A stretch of 64,000 bases of DNA from Nitrosopumilaceae archaeon (GTDB lineage: Archaea; Thermoproteota; Nitrososphaeria; Nitrososphaerales; Nitrosopumilaceae): contig JANQNN010000011.1 in NCBI GenBank assembly GCA_028279545.1, positions 1 through 64,000 on the forward strand. The letters run 5' to 3'. The notes beneath the pieces are model-generated. The model was not told where the DNA came from and did no database searches. It saw nothing but the letters and a program-made list of their open reading frames with translations. A program made the position numbers and the translations under genes. This document shows positions 1-8,548 of the stretch, in pieces (position 1 is the first letter of the stretch; each line of letters opens with the position of its first letter).

Positions 1-996
1 GATGATGTTTTAAAACTGGATTCAAATGAGAATTTTGTAATAAATAAAAAATTTCAACAAGATGTTATCTCTTATGCAAAATCAAATTCTGATGTTAGAG
101 AATATCCATTAGGAGGAGTTGAAAAATTAATATCTAAACTATCAAAATATCTGAAAATTTCTGAAAATATGATTGGTGTTGGAAATGGCTCTGATCAAAT
201 CTTGGATTTATTTTTGACAAATATGGCTTCAAAGAAAACTAGAATTTTAACATCTGATCCAACATTTGGATTCTTTGAAGAAAGATGCAAACTATATGCA
301 ATTCCTTGTACCAAAATTCCTTTTTCATTTGATATGAAACTTGATGTTGAAAAATTCAATTCAAATCTGAAAAAATGTCAGATTCTATATTTGGATTCCC
401 CAAATAATCCAACTGGATTCCAATTCTCAAAAATTCAACTAGAGTCTTTAATCCAACAATTTGATGGTCTAGTAATAATTGATGAAGCATATGGTGAATT
501 TGGTGACTCTTCAACTGTTTCATTAACAAAAAAATATGATAATCTAATTGTTGTCAAAACATTTTCCAAAGCATTTGGACTTGCAGGTTTACGTTTAGGA
601 TACTTTGTTGCAAACAAAAAAATTGTCGAGGTCTTCAATCAAGTATTACAATATCCATACCCTCTAAACACATTAGCGATTGAGGCTGGAATTGCTTCAT
701 TGGATAAAGTTGATCAAATGAAAGAGGCAGCTGAAATCATCAAATCTGAGCGTAAAAAAATTATTGAGAACTTAAGCAAGTATGATGCTTTTACAGTTTT
801 TGATTCCAAGGCTAATTTTGTACTATTTGATGCTAAAGGTGCAGATAAACGCGTGTTTACTGCACTAGTAGAACAAGGAATTTCTATACGAAAACTTGGT
901 AAGATCGGTTCCCATTCAGGATGTCTAAGAGTTACTGTTGGAACTAAGGAAATGAACTCAAAATTCCTTTTAGCAATACGTGATCTTTTAGGATAA
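1..996 (+). CDS. hisC: Histidinol-phosphate aminotransferase, 5' end cut off by window
   Basis: PLP-dependent class I/II aminotransferase that converts imidazole-acetol phosphate to histidinol phosphate. The reading frame is open from base 1 and begins with KLDSNENF, the N-terminal HisC motif, so the true start lies upstream and only a few residues are missing; the first in-frame ATG, at 169, is internal. Visible family motifs are DSPNNPTG, IDEAYGEF and the PLP-lysine segment KTFSKAFGLAGLRLGY. The C-terminal GxLRVTVGT region is intact. The HAD gene follows after only a few bases, so it is part of the his operon. hisG and hisD presumably lie before the window. Confidence 0.95.
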   Translation, partial: DDVLKLDSNENFVINKKFQQDVISYAKSNSDVREYPLGGVEKLISKLSKYLKISENMIGVGNGSDQILDLFLTNMASKKTRILTSDPTFGFFEERCKLYAIPCTKIPFSFDMKLDVEKFNSNLKKCQILYLDSPNNPTGFQFSKIQLESLIQQFDGLVIIDEAYGEFGDSSTVSLTKKYDNLIVVKTFSKAFGLAGLRLGYFVANKKIVEVFNQVLQYPYPLNTLAIEAGIASLDKVDQMKEAAEIIKSERKKIIENLSKYDAFTVFDSKANFVLFDAKGADKRVFTALVEQGISIRKLGKIGSHSGCLRVTVGTKEMNSKFLLAIRDLLG

Positions 997-1000
997 CAAA

Positions 1001-1921
1001 TTGAATAACCAAAAATTTGATTCAATAATCTTTGATTGTGATGGCGTTCTAGTTGATATAACTCAATCTTATGATAAAACGATTGATAAAACATGTCGAT
1101 ATGTGTTAAAAGAATTTGCAGGAATTGATTCAATTGATATTGATCACAAAATAATTGATGGATTCAAAGCATCAGGAGGATTTAATGATGAGGTTGATCT
1201 GACATATGCTGCAATATTGTCATTGTATACAGCTTACAAACTAAACAAAGAATCTTCTGAGTTTATTTATGATGTAATTTCAAATGCAGATAAAACTGGA
1301 ATACGTTCTGTTCAATCATATCTTGAATCTGTTTATGATATTTCCGAATTTTTATCTAAACTTGGTTCATTAGGTGATAGACATAACAATCCTGTTTACT
1401 CTATCTTTGATCAACTTTTTTTTGGACCTCAATTGTACGAAAAATTATTTAAAAAACAATCAAAGTTTTCTGAAAAAGGAATGATTTCAAATGACAAAGT
1501 AATCTTATCTGTATCTCTATTGGAAACATTACAAAAGGAATTTGGAAAAAAACTTGCAGTTGTTACAGGGAGAGGAATTGAATCTATTCGCTATTCACTA
1601 AAAAATATGCTAAATTACTTTGATACAAAAAACTCTGCCTTTTTAGAAGATGAACCAAGAGAATTAGCAAAACCAAACCCTGCAACATTAATCCGTGCGA
1701 TCCAATCTATGGAATCAAAAAACTGTCTGTATGTCGGTGACTCGATGGAGGATTTCATGATGGCAAAAGATGCAGCACAGGCCGGACATTCTACAACATT
1801 TTGTGCAATTGTGGGAACAAGCACAAATCCTAAAGATAGGCGTAAACTATTTGCAGATTCAGGCGTAGAACTGATTCTAGAATCAATAAATGATATTCCG
1901 AAGGTATTAAATTTAGTTTGA
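1001..1921 (+). CDS. HAD-superfamily phosphatase within the his operon; candidate histidinol-phosphate phosphatase
   Basis: The 306-residue protein has all haloacid dehalogenase motifs: [11 protein letters not shown] (motif I, nucleophile and acid/base Asp) near the N-terminus, VVTGRG (motif II), a Lys in the KPNP segment (motif III) and [11 protein letters not shown] (motif IV). A long helical cap of about 130 residues lies between motifs I and II. It starts with TTG four bases after the hisC stop and precedes hisB by 28 bases, so it is cotranscribed with both. The missing dephosphorylation step of the pathway makes it the natural candidate for histidinol phosphatase. That role is inferred from context; HAD enzymes cannot be assigned a substrate from motifs alone. 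Confidence 0.72.
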   Translation: MNNQKFDSIIFDCDGVLVDITQSYDKTIDKTCRYVLKEFAGIDSIDIDHKIIDGFKASGGFNDEVDLTYAAILSLYTAYKLNKESSEFIYDVISNADKTGIRSVQSYLESVYDISEFLSKLGSLGDRHNNPVYSIFDQLFFGPQLYEKLFKKQSKFSEKGMISNDKVILSVSLLETLQKEFGKKLAVVTGRGIESIRYSLKNMLNYFDTKNSAFLEDEPRELAKPNPATLIRAIQSMESKNCLYVGDSMEDFMMAKDAAQAGHSTTFCAIVGTSTNPKDRRKLFADSGVELILESINDIPKVLNLV

Positions 1922-1949
1922 TAAAGTAACAGTATTCTCAGGTGATAAA

Positions 1950-2537
1950 ATGAAAAAACGCTCTAGTAAGATTAAACGTGAAACAAAAGAAACCGGTGTT
2001 TTAGTAACAGTCAACATTGATGGTACTGGAAAGACTAGTGTATCTACTGGTGTAAGCTTTGTTGATCACTTGATTACTGCATTTGGAAAACACGCAATGT
2101 TAGATTTAACGGTAAAAGCAAAATCAAAAGACAATATTGTACATCACTTAATTGAAGACACAGCAATCACAATTGGAAATGCAATAGATGAAGCCTTAGG
2201 AAATAGAACTGGTGTTACTAGATTTAGCTATGCATCTGTTCCAATGGATGAATCTCTAGCTGAAGCTTCTGTAGATTTGGTGAAAAGACCATTTTACAAG
2301 TTAACTTTGTCTATAAAGAGAACAAAGATTGAAGATGTTTCCAAAGAAGATCTTGAACACTTTTTCCAATCTTTATTGCAGAATCTAAACAGCTGTATTC
2401 ACCTTACTGTAAAGTATGGCGATAATGATCACCACAAAGTAGAGGCTGCAATAAAATCTCTAGCAGTTGCATTTAGAATTGCATGTTCAAAAGATTCAAA
2501 ACAAAAAGGAATTCCAAGTACAAAAGGCGCAATGTAA
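1950..2537 (+). CDS. hisB: Imidazoleglycerol-phosphate dehydratase
   Basis: Dehydrates imidazoleglycerol phosphate to imidazole-acetol phosphate, a step of histidine synthesis. At 195 residues it is the normal length for a monofunctional enzyme, with no fused phosphatase as in enterobacterial HisB. The two metal-binding histidine motifs of the duplicated fold are present: [11 protein letters not shown] followed by HHLIEDTAI in the first half, and [15 protein letters not shown] in the second. The ATG start has AGGTGA upstream. Its TAA overlaps the ATG of hisH (TAATG), indicating translational coupling. Confidence 0.96.
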   Translation: MKKRSSKIKRETKETGVLVTVNIDGTGKTSVSTGVSFVDHLITAFGKHAMLDLTVKAKSKDNIVHHLIEDTAITIGNAIDEALGNRTGVTRFSYASVPMDESLAEASVDLVKRPFYKLTLSIKRTKIEDVSKEDLEHFFQSLLQNLNSCIHLTVKYGDNDHHKVEAAIKSLAVAFRIACSKDSKQKGIPSTKGAM

Positions 2538-3139
2538 TGACAAAGATTGCAATATTTGATTATGGAGCTGGAAATATTTTCAGTCTCAAAAATGCACTGG
2601 AAAAACTAAATGCAACTGTAGAAGTTCAAACTCAAGTTGACAAGTTAAAAGGATATGATGGAATTTTCCTACCTGGTGTAGGAAATTTTGATCCTGCAAT
2701 ACAAAGTATTAATCGTGATTCCGCTAACTTTCTTGAAATTGTTGGTAATACTCCTGTTTTTGGGATATGTTTAGGCATGGAGATGTTCTTTGATAAAAGC
2801 CAAGAAGGAAAAGAGAAGGGCCTTGGAATAATCTCTGGTGATGTTATTGTTTTGCCTGATAAACTAAAGGTTCCTCACATGGGATGGAATGCACTTGAGA
2901 TAAAACAAGAAAACAAAATTCTTGAAGGAGTAGAAAATGGTTCATGGGTATACTTTGTACATTCGTATAGGGCAAATCCTACGGCACAAGATGTTATAAT
3001 TGCAGAATCTGATTATGATGTTAAAGTTCCAGCTATAGTTCAGAAGAATAATTACTTTGGAACACAATTTCATCCAGAAAAATCAGGCGGAGTTGGTGCA
3101 TTAATGCTAAAGAATTTTCTGCGAGAGTGCACAAAATGA
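2537..3139 (+). CDS. hisH: Imidazole glycerol phosphate synthase, glutamine amidotransferase subunit
   Basis: Class I glutaminase that feeds ammonia to HisF. The 200-residue protein begins [13 protein letters not shown]; the frame is open further upstream, but the ATG at 2537 matches the family N-terminus and forms a TAATG overlap with hisB. The catalytic triad is visible: Cys in VFGICLGMEMFF, and His and Glu in FHPEKSG near the C-terminus. The stop codon overlaps the hisA start (ATGA). Coupled expression with HisF would suit the one-to-one HisH-HisF complex. Confidence 0.96.
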   Translation: MTKIAIFDYGAGNIFSLKNALEKLNATVEVQTQVDKLKGYDGIFLPGVGNFDPAIQSINRDSANFLEIVGNTPVFGICLGMEMFFDKSQEGKEKGLGIISGDVIVLPDKLKVPHMGWNALEIKQENKILEGVENGSWVYFVHSYRANPTAQDVIIAESDYDVKVPAIVQKNNYFGTQFHPEKSGGVGALMLKNFLRECTK

Positions 3140-3846
3140 AAATAATTCCTGCAATTGACTTGATGGATGGACAAGTAGTTAGACTGTACAAAGGAGATCC
3201 TAAACAGAAAACCGTTTACAGTAATGATCCTGTATCTATTGCCAAAAAATGGCAGAAAGCAGGTGCTGACATGCTACACATTGTTGATTTGGATGCTACA
3301 ATTGGGACTGGTAGTAATTTGGACTTGATTGAAAGAATTTCTAAAGAACTATCTATTCCAGTTGAGATAGCTGGTGGTTTACGTAATGAAGAAATCATTG
3401 ATAGGGCAATTTCTTTTTCAAATAGAGTTGTAATTGGTACTTTGGCATTCAAAGATAAGGAAATGTTGCAACGAATTGGCAAAAAACATACTTTTTCAAA
3501 AATTGTAATTTCAGTTGATCACGTAGATGGATTTATTGTAACTCATGGTTGGCAAGAGAATACGAACACTCCTTTGCTTGATGCAATAAATGAATTTGTG
3601 AGTATGGGATTTACTGAATTCTTACTCACAAATGTAAGTAAGGATGGAACATTGGAAGGACCTGATTTGGAATATTTAGCCAAAGCATGCGCTATACAAA
3701 ATGCAAATGTTATTGCAAGTGGTGGAATCTCAAACGTTGATGATGTGTTTGATGTACAAAGAAAAAATGCATTTGCTGTAATTCTAGGTAAAGCATTGTA
3801 TGAAAATAAAATTTCCATTGAGGAGGCAAAACAACTTGTTAACTAA
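3136..3846 (+). CDS. hisA: ProFAR isomerase (phosphoribosylformimino-AICAR-P isomerase)
   Basis: TIM-barrel isomerase opening the ribose ring of ProFAR. The start is the ATG at 3136 ([21 protein letters not shown]), inside the hisH stop (ATGA); an in-frame ATG nine bases earlier is less likely. Catalytic Asp residues sit in the AIDLMDG motif at the end of strand 1 and in [10 protein letters not shown] of the second half, and the phosphate-binding half-barrel motifs AGGLRNEE and [10 protein letters not shown] are clear. The length of 236 residues is typical. Its 3' end overlaps the TTG start of hisF. Confidence 0.96.
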   Translation: MKIIPAIDLMDGQVVRLYKGDPKQKTVYSNDPVSIAKKWQKAGADMLHIVDLDATIGTGSNLDLIERISKELSIPVEIAGGLRNEEIIDRAISFSNRVVIGTLAFKDKEMLQRIGKKHTFSKIVISVDHVDGFIVTHGWQENTNTPLLDAINEFVSMGFTEFLLTNVSKDGTLEGPDLEYLAKACAIQNANVIASGGISNVDDVFDVQRKNAFAVILGKALYENKISIEEAKQLVN

Positions 3847-4636
3847 AAGAATTATTCCTTGTCTGGATGTCGATAATGGCAGAGTTGTAAAGGGACTAAA
3901 CTTTGAATCGATTAAAGATGCAGGAGATCCTGTAGAACTTGCTGCCAAATACAGTAAAGATGGGGCAGATGAATTAGTGTTTTTAGATATTACTGCATCT
4001 CAAGAGAAAAGAAAAACAATAAAGGAACTGGTATCTAATATTGCCCAAGTAATTGATATCCCATTTACTGTTGGAGGTGGAGTGAACAGTATGGATGATG
4101 CACGAAATATTTTGCTTAGTGGTGCAGATAAAGTTGGAGTAAACACTGGGGCTGTAAAAAATCCCGAATTGCTAACTGAACTTATGACTATATTTGGAAA
4201 ACAATGTGTTGTGATAGCTATTGATGCTAAACGAAACTATTCTGAGGATTCTGCTAAAACAATGCTAGAAGAAAATGGAGAAAAATTCTGGTTTGAGGTT
4301 TTCATTTATGGTGGGAAACAAGGAACTGGACTTGATGCAATTCAATGGGCAAAAAAAGCCACTAAACTTGGCGCTGGAGAAGTACTTCTAACTAGTATAG
4401 ACAAAGATGGAACTAAGGATGGATATGATATTTTACTTACCAAAAAAATAGTTGATACTGTTTCTGTTCCTGTTATTGCTTCTGGCGGCTGTGGTAAACC
4501 TGAGGATATGTCTGAAATATTTGAGAAATCTGATGTTGATGCAGCCTTAGCTGCATCAATATTTCACTATGAAAATCAATCAGTCAATAAAGTCAAAGAA
4601 ATCCTTAAAGATAGAAACATCTCCGTACGACTATAA
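3836..4636 (+). CDS. hisF: Imidazole glycerol phosphate synthase, cyclase subunit
   Basis: Cyclase half of IGP synthase; it condenses PRFAR with ammonia supplied by HisH. The start is taken as TTG at 3836 because an AGGAGG ribosome-binding site lies at 3821-3826 and the resulting N-terminus ([19 protein letters not shown]) matches the family; an ATG at 3800 would add 12 unrelated residues. The catalytic Asp residues are in CLDVDNG and [10 protein letters not shown], with phosphate-binding [10 protein letters not shown] and [10 protein letters not shown]. It overlaps hisA by 11 bases and hisI by TAATG. Confidence 0.96.
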   Translation: MLTKRIIPCLDVDNGRVVKGLNFESIKDAGDPVELAAKYSKDGADELVFLDITASQEKRKTIKELVSNIAQVIDIPFTVGGGVNSMDDARNILLSGADKVGVNTGAVKNPELLTELMTIFGKQCVVIAIDAKRNYSEDSAKTMLEENGEKFWFEVFIYGGKQGTGLDAIQWAKKATKLGAGEVLLTSIDKDGTKDGYDILLTKKIVDTVSVPVIASGGCGKPEDMSEIFEKSDVDAALAASIFHYENQSVNKVKEILKDRNISVRL

Positions 4637-4989
4637 TGAAAATTGATGTCGAAACATTAGGAACAAAGTCGATTGATGAAATCGATTTTGAGAAAAGTGG
4701 TGGTTTAGTACCTGTCATTGTTCAGGATGTATTCACCAAAGAAGTTTTGACTTTGGCATATTCAAATAAAGAATCTTTAGAACTGGCTAAAAAAACTGGT
4801 AACTCTTGGTTTTGGAGCCGTTCAAGAAAAAAACTTTGGATGAAGGGTGAAGAATCTGGAAATACTCAAAAAATTATTAAAATTTTAGTTGATTGTGACT
4901 CTGATGCAATTATTTATCTTGTTGAGCCATCTGGACCTGCATGTCACTTGGGTGAAAGAACTTGTTTTCACAATACTTTAGAAAAATAA
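4636..4989 (+). CDS. hisI: Phosphoribosyl-AMP cyclohydrolase
   Basis: Zinc- and magnesium-dependent hydrolase opening the adenine ring of PR-AMP. The 117-residue protein carries the diagnostic WSRSRKKLWMKGEESGN segment, the Asp triad VDCDSDA and the zinc Cys motif PACHLGERTCFH. It is the stand-alone archaeal form without the HisE domain found in bacterial HisIE fusions, and no hisE gene follows. It is the last gene of the his operon: the next gene is convergent and begins one base after this stop. Confidence 0.95.
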   Translation: MKIDVETLGTKSIDEIDFEKSGGLVPVIVQDVFTKEVLTLAYSNKESLELAKKTGNSWFWSRSRKKLWMKGEESGNTQKIIKILVDCDSDAIIYLVEPSGPACHLGERTCFHNTLEK

Positions 4990-4990
4990 T

Positions 4991-5569
4991 CTAGCATACT
5001 GGTTCGTAATGCTCTTCTTCTCCGGGAAGAATATCTTCTGTTATTATAAATTCTAAGTTTGGATAGTCTGTTCCTCTAAAAACTACTCTCCATTCCCCAA
5101 TTAGTTCATCAACTGTACAAATATTCTTTGTCTTTGACAAGTCTGGTTCAATGTAATAATTGAAAGCTGGTTTATCTGCTCCATCAAATGGAATAGTTGC
5201 ATAAACAGAGTAATGAGTACTATTAGATTGTCTAAGGAAAGCAACTTGTCCTTTTTCTTCATAACTAAGTCCTCCAATTCTAAGAAATATTTTTTCTCCT
5301 AAAACATATTCACTACGATCAATTTGAAATGGTCCTGATGTTATCCATTCTCTTGGTTTAGGTGAATATTCATTTTCTAAATTTATTTTCTCAATGGCGT
5401 CTAATTTTTCTTGAATTTCTGGTGTAGCTCCTTCATTTGGCCTTATCTCTTTATCCAAAGCATCTTCAACTTCCATTTTGTCAAATTCTTGAAAACTAAA
5501 TGCAGCAATTCCTATTATTGTAATAATAACTCCAATAACAATTGGAATTATGATCTTAGAATTACTCAT
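4991..5569 (-). CDS. Membrane-anchored hypothetical protein
   Basis: The start chosen (ATG 5569, MSNSKIIIPIVIG) gives about 192 residues: one N-terminal hydrophobic segment (residues 5-26), then a charged linker and a soluble extracytoplasmic domain with a Cys pair near residues 150 and 190. The frame extends to 5626, but the AT-rich TATA-like stretch at about 5638-5650 would place the transcript start below 5626, arguing for an internal start. No family recognised; single-pass proteins of this kind are common in thaumarchaea. It is convergent with hisI. Confidence 0.7.
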   Translation of the reverse strand: MSNSKIIIPIVIGVIITIIGIAAFSFQEFDKMEVEDALDKEIRPNEGATPEIQEKLDAIEKINLENEYSPKPREWITSGPFQIDRSEYVLGEKIFLRIGGLSYEEKGQVAFLRQSNSTHYSVYATIPFDGADKPAFNYYIEPDLSKTKNICTVDELIGEWRVVFRGTDYPNLEFIITEDILPGEEEHYEPVC

Positions 5570-5786
5570 GATGTTTTTCTTTTTGAAATAACTAAAAACC
5601 TTCCTCATCATTGAAATTTTTATCAAAAAATGATTTTTTTTATATTTTTTTGAAAATTCTCATCAATGATTACATTTCTCATTTATTGAGTACAGTTTTT
5701 CATTATATTTTTAACAGGTAAAAATTTAGTATTACTTAACTTGATATTAGGATTTTTTATCTATATTCCCAGAGGAGAAATTGATC

Positions 5787-7001
5787 TTGGCTAGAATATC
5801 ATTGCAATGCAGAGAATGTAAGAAGGAATATGATTCTACTTTCAAGTATATCTGTGATGATTGTTTTGGACCTCTAGATGTAAAATATGATTTTCCTCAA
5901 GTTACTAAAGAGACATTTGTAAATCGTGAAAAAACATACTGGAGATATTTTGAGTTACTTCCAATAGAAAACAAATCAAACATTGTAAGTATTGATGCTG
6001 GAATGACTCCACTAACAAAAGCAGATAAACTTGGAGAAAAATTAGGATTAAAAAATCTCTATATCAAAAATGATTCTGTAAATCCAACATTTTCATTTAA
6101 AGATAGACCAGCTGGTATAGCAGTTTCAAAAGCAAAAGAATTTGGAATGTCTGCAGTTGGTTGTGCATCTACTGGTAATTTGGCATCAGCTACTGCAGCT
6201 CATGCAGCTAAAGGTGGATTTCCATGTCATATCTTTGCTCCAAGTGATATTGAAATGGCAAAGATTGCTCAAGCATTGTCTTATGGTGCAAATTACATTG
6301 CAGTTGATGGAACATATGATGATGCAAATAGAATTGCTGCACAAATTGGTGATAGTAAAGGAATTGGTATTGTTAACATTAACATGCGTTCTTACTATGT
6401 TGAAGGCTCAAAAACTCTGGCATATGAAGTCGCAGAACAACTTGATTGGCAAGTACCTGATCAACTAATTGTACCTGTTGGCAGTGGTGCAATGCTTAAT
6501 GCAATTTGTAAAGGTTTTGAAGAATTACAAAATGTTTCGTTACTTGGAGATGTTTCTAATATGCATATGATTGCAGCACAACCACATGGATGTGCACCAA
6601 TAGTTGATGCATTTAAGAAAAATAGTACTGAAGTAACTCCTGTTGAAAATCCTGACACTGTTGCAAAAAGTTTAGCAATTGGTGATCCTGGTGATGGAAG
6701 ATATGTTCTAAAACGTTTAGAACAATACAATGGATTTGCTGAAGAATCTAACAACAAAGAAATTCTTGATGCAATCTTATTACTTGCACAAACTGAGGGA
6801 ATATTCACTGAACCAGCTGGAGGCGTCTCTGTAGCTGTTCTTCAAAAAATGGTTGAACAAGGAAAGATTGATGCAAATGATAAAGTAGTGTGCTATGTTA
6901 CAGGTAATGGTCTTAAAGCAACAGAGGCTGTAATGGAAGTTTTACAAAAACCAACCGTGATGAAAGCAGATGTTGGTGAAATCTCGGCGGTAGTTAACTA
7001 A
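5787..7001 (+). CDS. thrC: Threonine synthase
   Basis: PLP-dependent fold-type II enzyme converting O-phosphohomoserine to threonine. An N-terminal zinc-ribbon-like element (CRECKKEYD, then CDDC) precedes the catalytic domain, as in archaeal and plant-like ThrC. The PLP lysine lies in FSFKDRPAGIAV and the phosphate-binding loop in VPVGSGAML. TTG at 5787 is preferred over TTG at 5781 because the AGAGGAG Shine-Dalgarno at 5771-5777 is then well spaced. The stop overlaps the ATG of the MoaD-MoeB gene (TAATG), so the two are coupled. Confidence 0.92.
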   Translation: MARISLQCRECKKEYDSTFKYICDDCFGPLDVKYDFPQVTKETFVNREKTYWRYFELLPIENKSNIVSIDAGMTPLTKADKLGEKLGLKNLYIKNDSVNPTFSFKDRPAGIAVSKAKEFGMSAVGCASTGNLASATAAHAAKGGFPCHIFAPSDIEMAKIAQALSYGANYIAVDGTYDDANRIAAQIGDSKGIGIVNINMRSYYVEGSKTLAYEVAEQLDWQVPDQLIVPVGSGAMLNAICKGFEELQNVSLLGDVSNMHMIAAQPHGCAPIVDAFKKNSTEVTPVENPDTVAKSLAIGDPGDGRYVLKRLEQYNGFAEESNNKEILDAILLLAQTEGIFTEPAGGVSVAVLQKMVEQGKIDANDKVVCYVTGNGLKATEAVMEVLQKPTVMKADVGEISAVVN

Positions 7002-8332
7002 TGGCAAATATTACATTCACAATACCTTCTGTCTTAAATCAAGGTGGAGGAGAAAAAAAGACTGAAATTTCAGCTGAATCTTTGATTGACGCATTCTCAA
7101 AAATCTCTGAATTAATGGGTGATGATTTTAAGAGGAGAGTTTTGGAAGGTGATGGAACTCCACGTTCATTGATAAACATCTACATCAATGGAAAGAATGC
7201 AAAATTTTCTGACGGCATGGAAACTATTCTAAAAGATAATGACGAAGTTTACATCTTACCTGCAGTTGCTGGAGGTTCTGAAGAATTATCTCCAAAAGAA
7301 CTTGATAAATATTCTAGACAAGTAATGCTTGAAGAGATTGGTTATGGTGGACAATTAAAATTAAAAAATGCAAGAATATGTGTTGTTGGAACTGGAGGAT
7401 TAGGAAATCCAATTACATCCCGGTTAGCAGCTATGGGTGTTGGAACATTAAGGATTGTTGACCGTGACGTAATTGAATTATCTAACCTGCACAGACAAAC
7501 AATGTTTGATGAAGATGACGTTGGTCAAGTAAAAGTTGAAGTTGCAGCAAAAAAACTACAAAAACTAAATCCTGATTGTAAGATAGAAGCATTAGCTGTA
7601 TCCGTCAATGATTATACTGCACTTGAAGTTGTTGAAGGATGTGATGTTGTAATTGACGCACTTGATAGTGTAAATGCTAGATATGCTTTGGATAAAGCAT
7701 GTGTCAAACTAGGAATTCCATTTGTTACAGGAGCAGCTGTTGGCGTATCAGGACAAGCATTTACAATTATTCCAGGTGAAACCGCATGTTATCATTGCAT
7801 GTTTCCTGACTTGAATGAAGATACAATGCCAACTTGTAGTATTGAAGGAGTTCATCCATCAATCCTTTCAATAGTTGGCGGAATTGAAGTTGCCGAAGCT
7901 GTTAAAATTATTCTTGGAAAAAAACCTAGTCTTTCTGAAAGAATTTTACATATTGATTTAGAAAACTTGGATTTTAGCAGCACACGTACATTCAAAGCTG
8001 AAGAATGCCCAATTTGTGGAACAGGAAAACTTGAAGTTACACAAAAAGAGGAATTAATTTTAGAAGAACTTTGCGGACGAAACAGAGGAAAACGTACTTA
8101 CTCTATTACTCCAACTGAAACTTTTGATCTTGATGTTGATAGCGTCACTACAATTGCAAAAGAAAAAGGATTCATTGTTGAAAATCAAGGAGATTTAGGA
8201 TTGTCCATGAGAACAAATGAATTGTCTGTTAGTTTCATGAAGAAAGGTTCGGCAGTAGTTGTTGGTCCAAAAGATGAATCAGAAGCAATTTCTTTATACA
8301 AAAGTCTACTTGGCAAAGAGATCAAAGCATGA
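7001..8332 (+). CDS. MoaD/ThiS-like ubiquitin-fold domain fused to MoeB/ThiF E1-like adenylyltransferase
   Basis: Residues 1-92 form a ThiS/MoaD-like domain ending VYILPAVAGG, the classic Gly-Gly tail (Gly91-Gly92). Residues 95-340 form an E1-like adenylation domain: LDKYSRQVMLEEIG, nucleotide-binding VVGTGGLGNP (129-137), DALDSVNARY, PTCS with catalytic-type Cys279, and a zinc site from Cys263/Cys266 and Cys336/Cys339. A C-terminal domain of about 100 residues follows. Such pairs make thiocarboxylate sulfur carriers for molybdopterin, thiamine or other sulfur transfer. Here carrier and activator are one chain, and the gene is coupled to thrC; the pathway served is not evident. Confidence 0.85.
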   Translation: MANITFTIPSVLNQGGGEKKTEISAESLIDAFSKISELMGDDFKRRVLEGDGTPRSLINIYINGKNAKFSDGMETILKDNDEVYILPAVAGGSEELSPKELDKYSRQVMLEEIGYGGQLKLKNARICVVGTGGLGNPITSRLAAMGVGTLRIVDRDVIELSNLHRQTMFDEDDVGQVKVEVAAKKLQKLNPDCKIEALAVSVNDYTALEVVEGCDVVIDALDSVNARYALDKACVKLGIPFVTGAAVGVSGQAFTIIPGETACYHCMFPDLNEDTMPTCSIEGVHPSILSIVGGIEVAEAVKIILGKKPSLSERILHIDLENLDFSSTRTFKAEECPICGTGKLEVTQKEELILEELCGRNRGKRTYSITPTETFDLDVDSVTTIAKEKGFIVENQGDLGLSMRTNELSVSFMKKGSAVVVGPKDESEAISLYKSLLGKEIKA

Positions 8333-8420
8333 AATTGTGCTATAAAAATTTCATAAATTCTCTAAAAACTTTAAAAAATATAACGATCATTTAGAGATAT
8401 ATGGAGCAAATTGAAATTTT

Positions 8421-8435
8421 TAGATCAATGATCTA
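8421..8435. repeat. Perfect 15-bp inverted repeat upstream of S-layer gene (distal)
   Basis: TAGATC-AAT-GATCTA: two 6-bp arms with a 3-bp spacer, 128 bases before the S-layer start. It has the same 6+3+6 layout as the palindrome at 8494-8508. Possible regulator binding site; no factor is identified. Confidence 0.5.
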
Positions 8436-8493
8436 TAGAAATTATATCAAAAATGAAAATTCAATAAAAAAATTTCAAAAAATGAGATAATTG

Positions 8494-8508
8494 TGGACAA
8501 TTTGTCCA
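8494..8508. promoter_or_regulatory. Perfect 15-bp inverted repeat next to S-layer TATA box (proximal)
   Basis: TGGACA-ATT-TGTCCA, directly upstream of the TATA element. This position overlaps or borders the BRE/TFB site, where a bound regulator would act. Operator role is inferred from symmetry and location. Confidence 0.55.
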
Positions 8509-8513
8509 TTAGG

Positions 8514-8522
8514 CTTAAATAC
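8514..8522 (+). promoter_or_regulatory. TATA box of the S-layer gene
   Basis: CTTAAATAC, about 30 bases before the ATG at 8549. A transcript start 25-27 bases downstream falls just before that ATG, supporting it over the upstream TTG at 8528. Confidence 0.65.
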
Positions 8523-8548
8523 TAACTTTGAAGAAAAAATTCAATAAC

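Noticed and set aside
714-1133. Minus-strand frame of 139 codons across the hisC and HAD genes
   Set aside because: Runs opposite two conserved his-operon genes and across their junction; no family resemblance.
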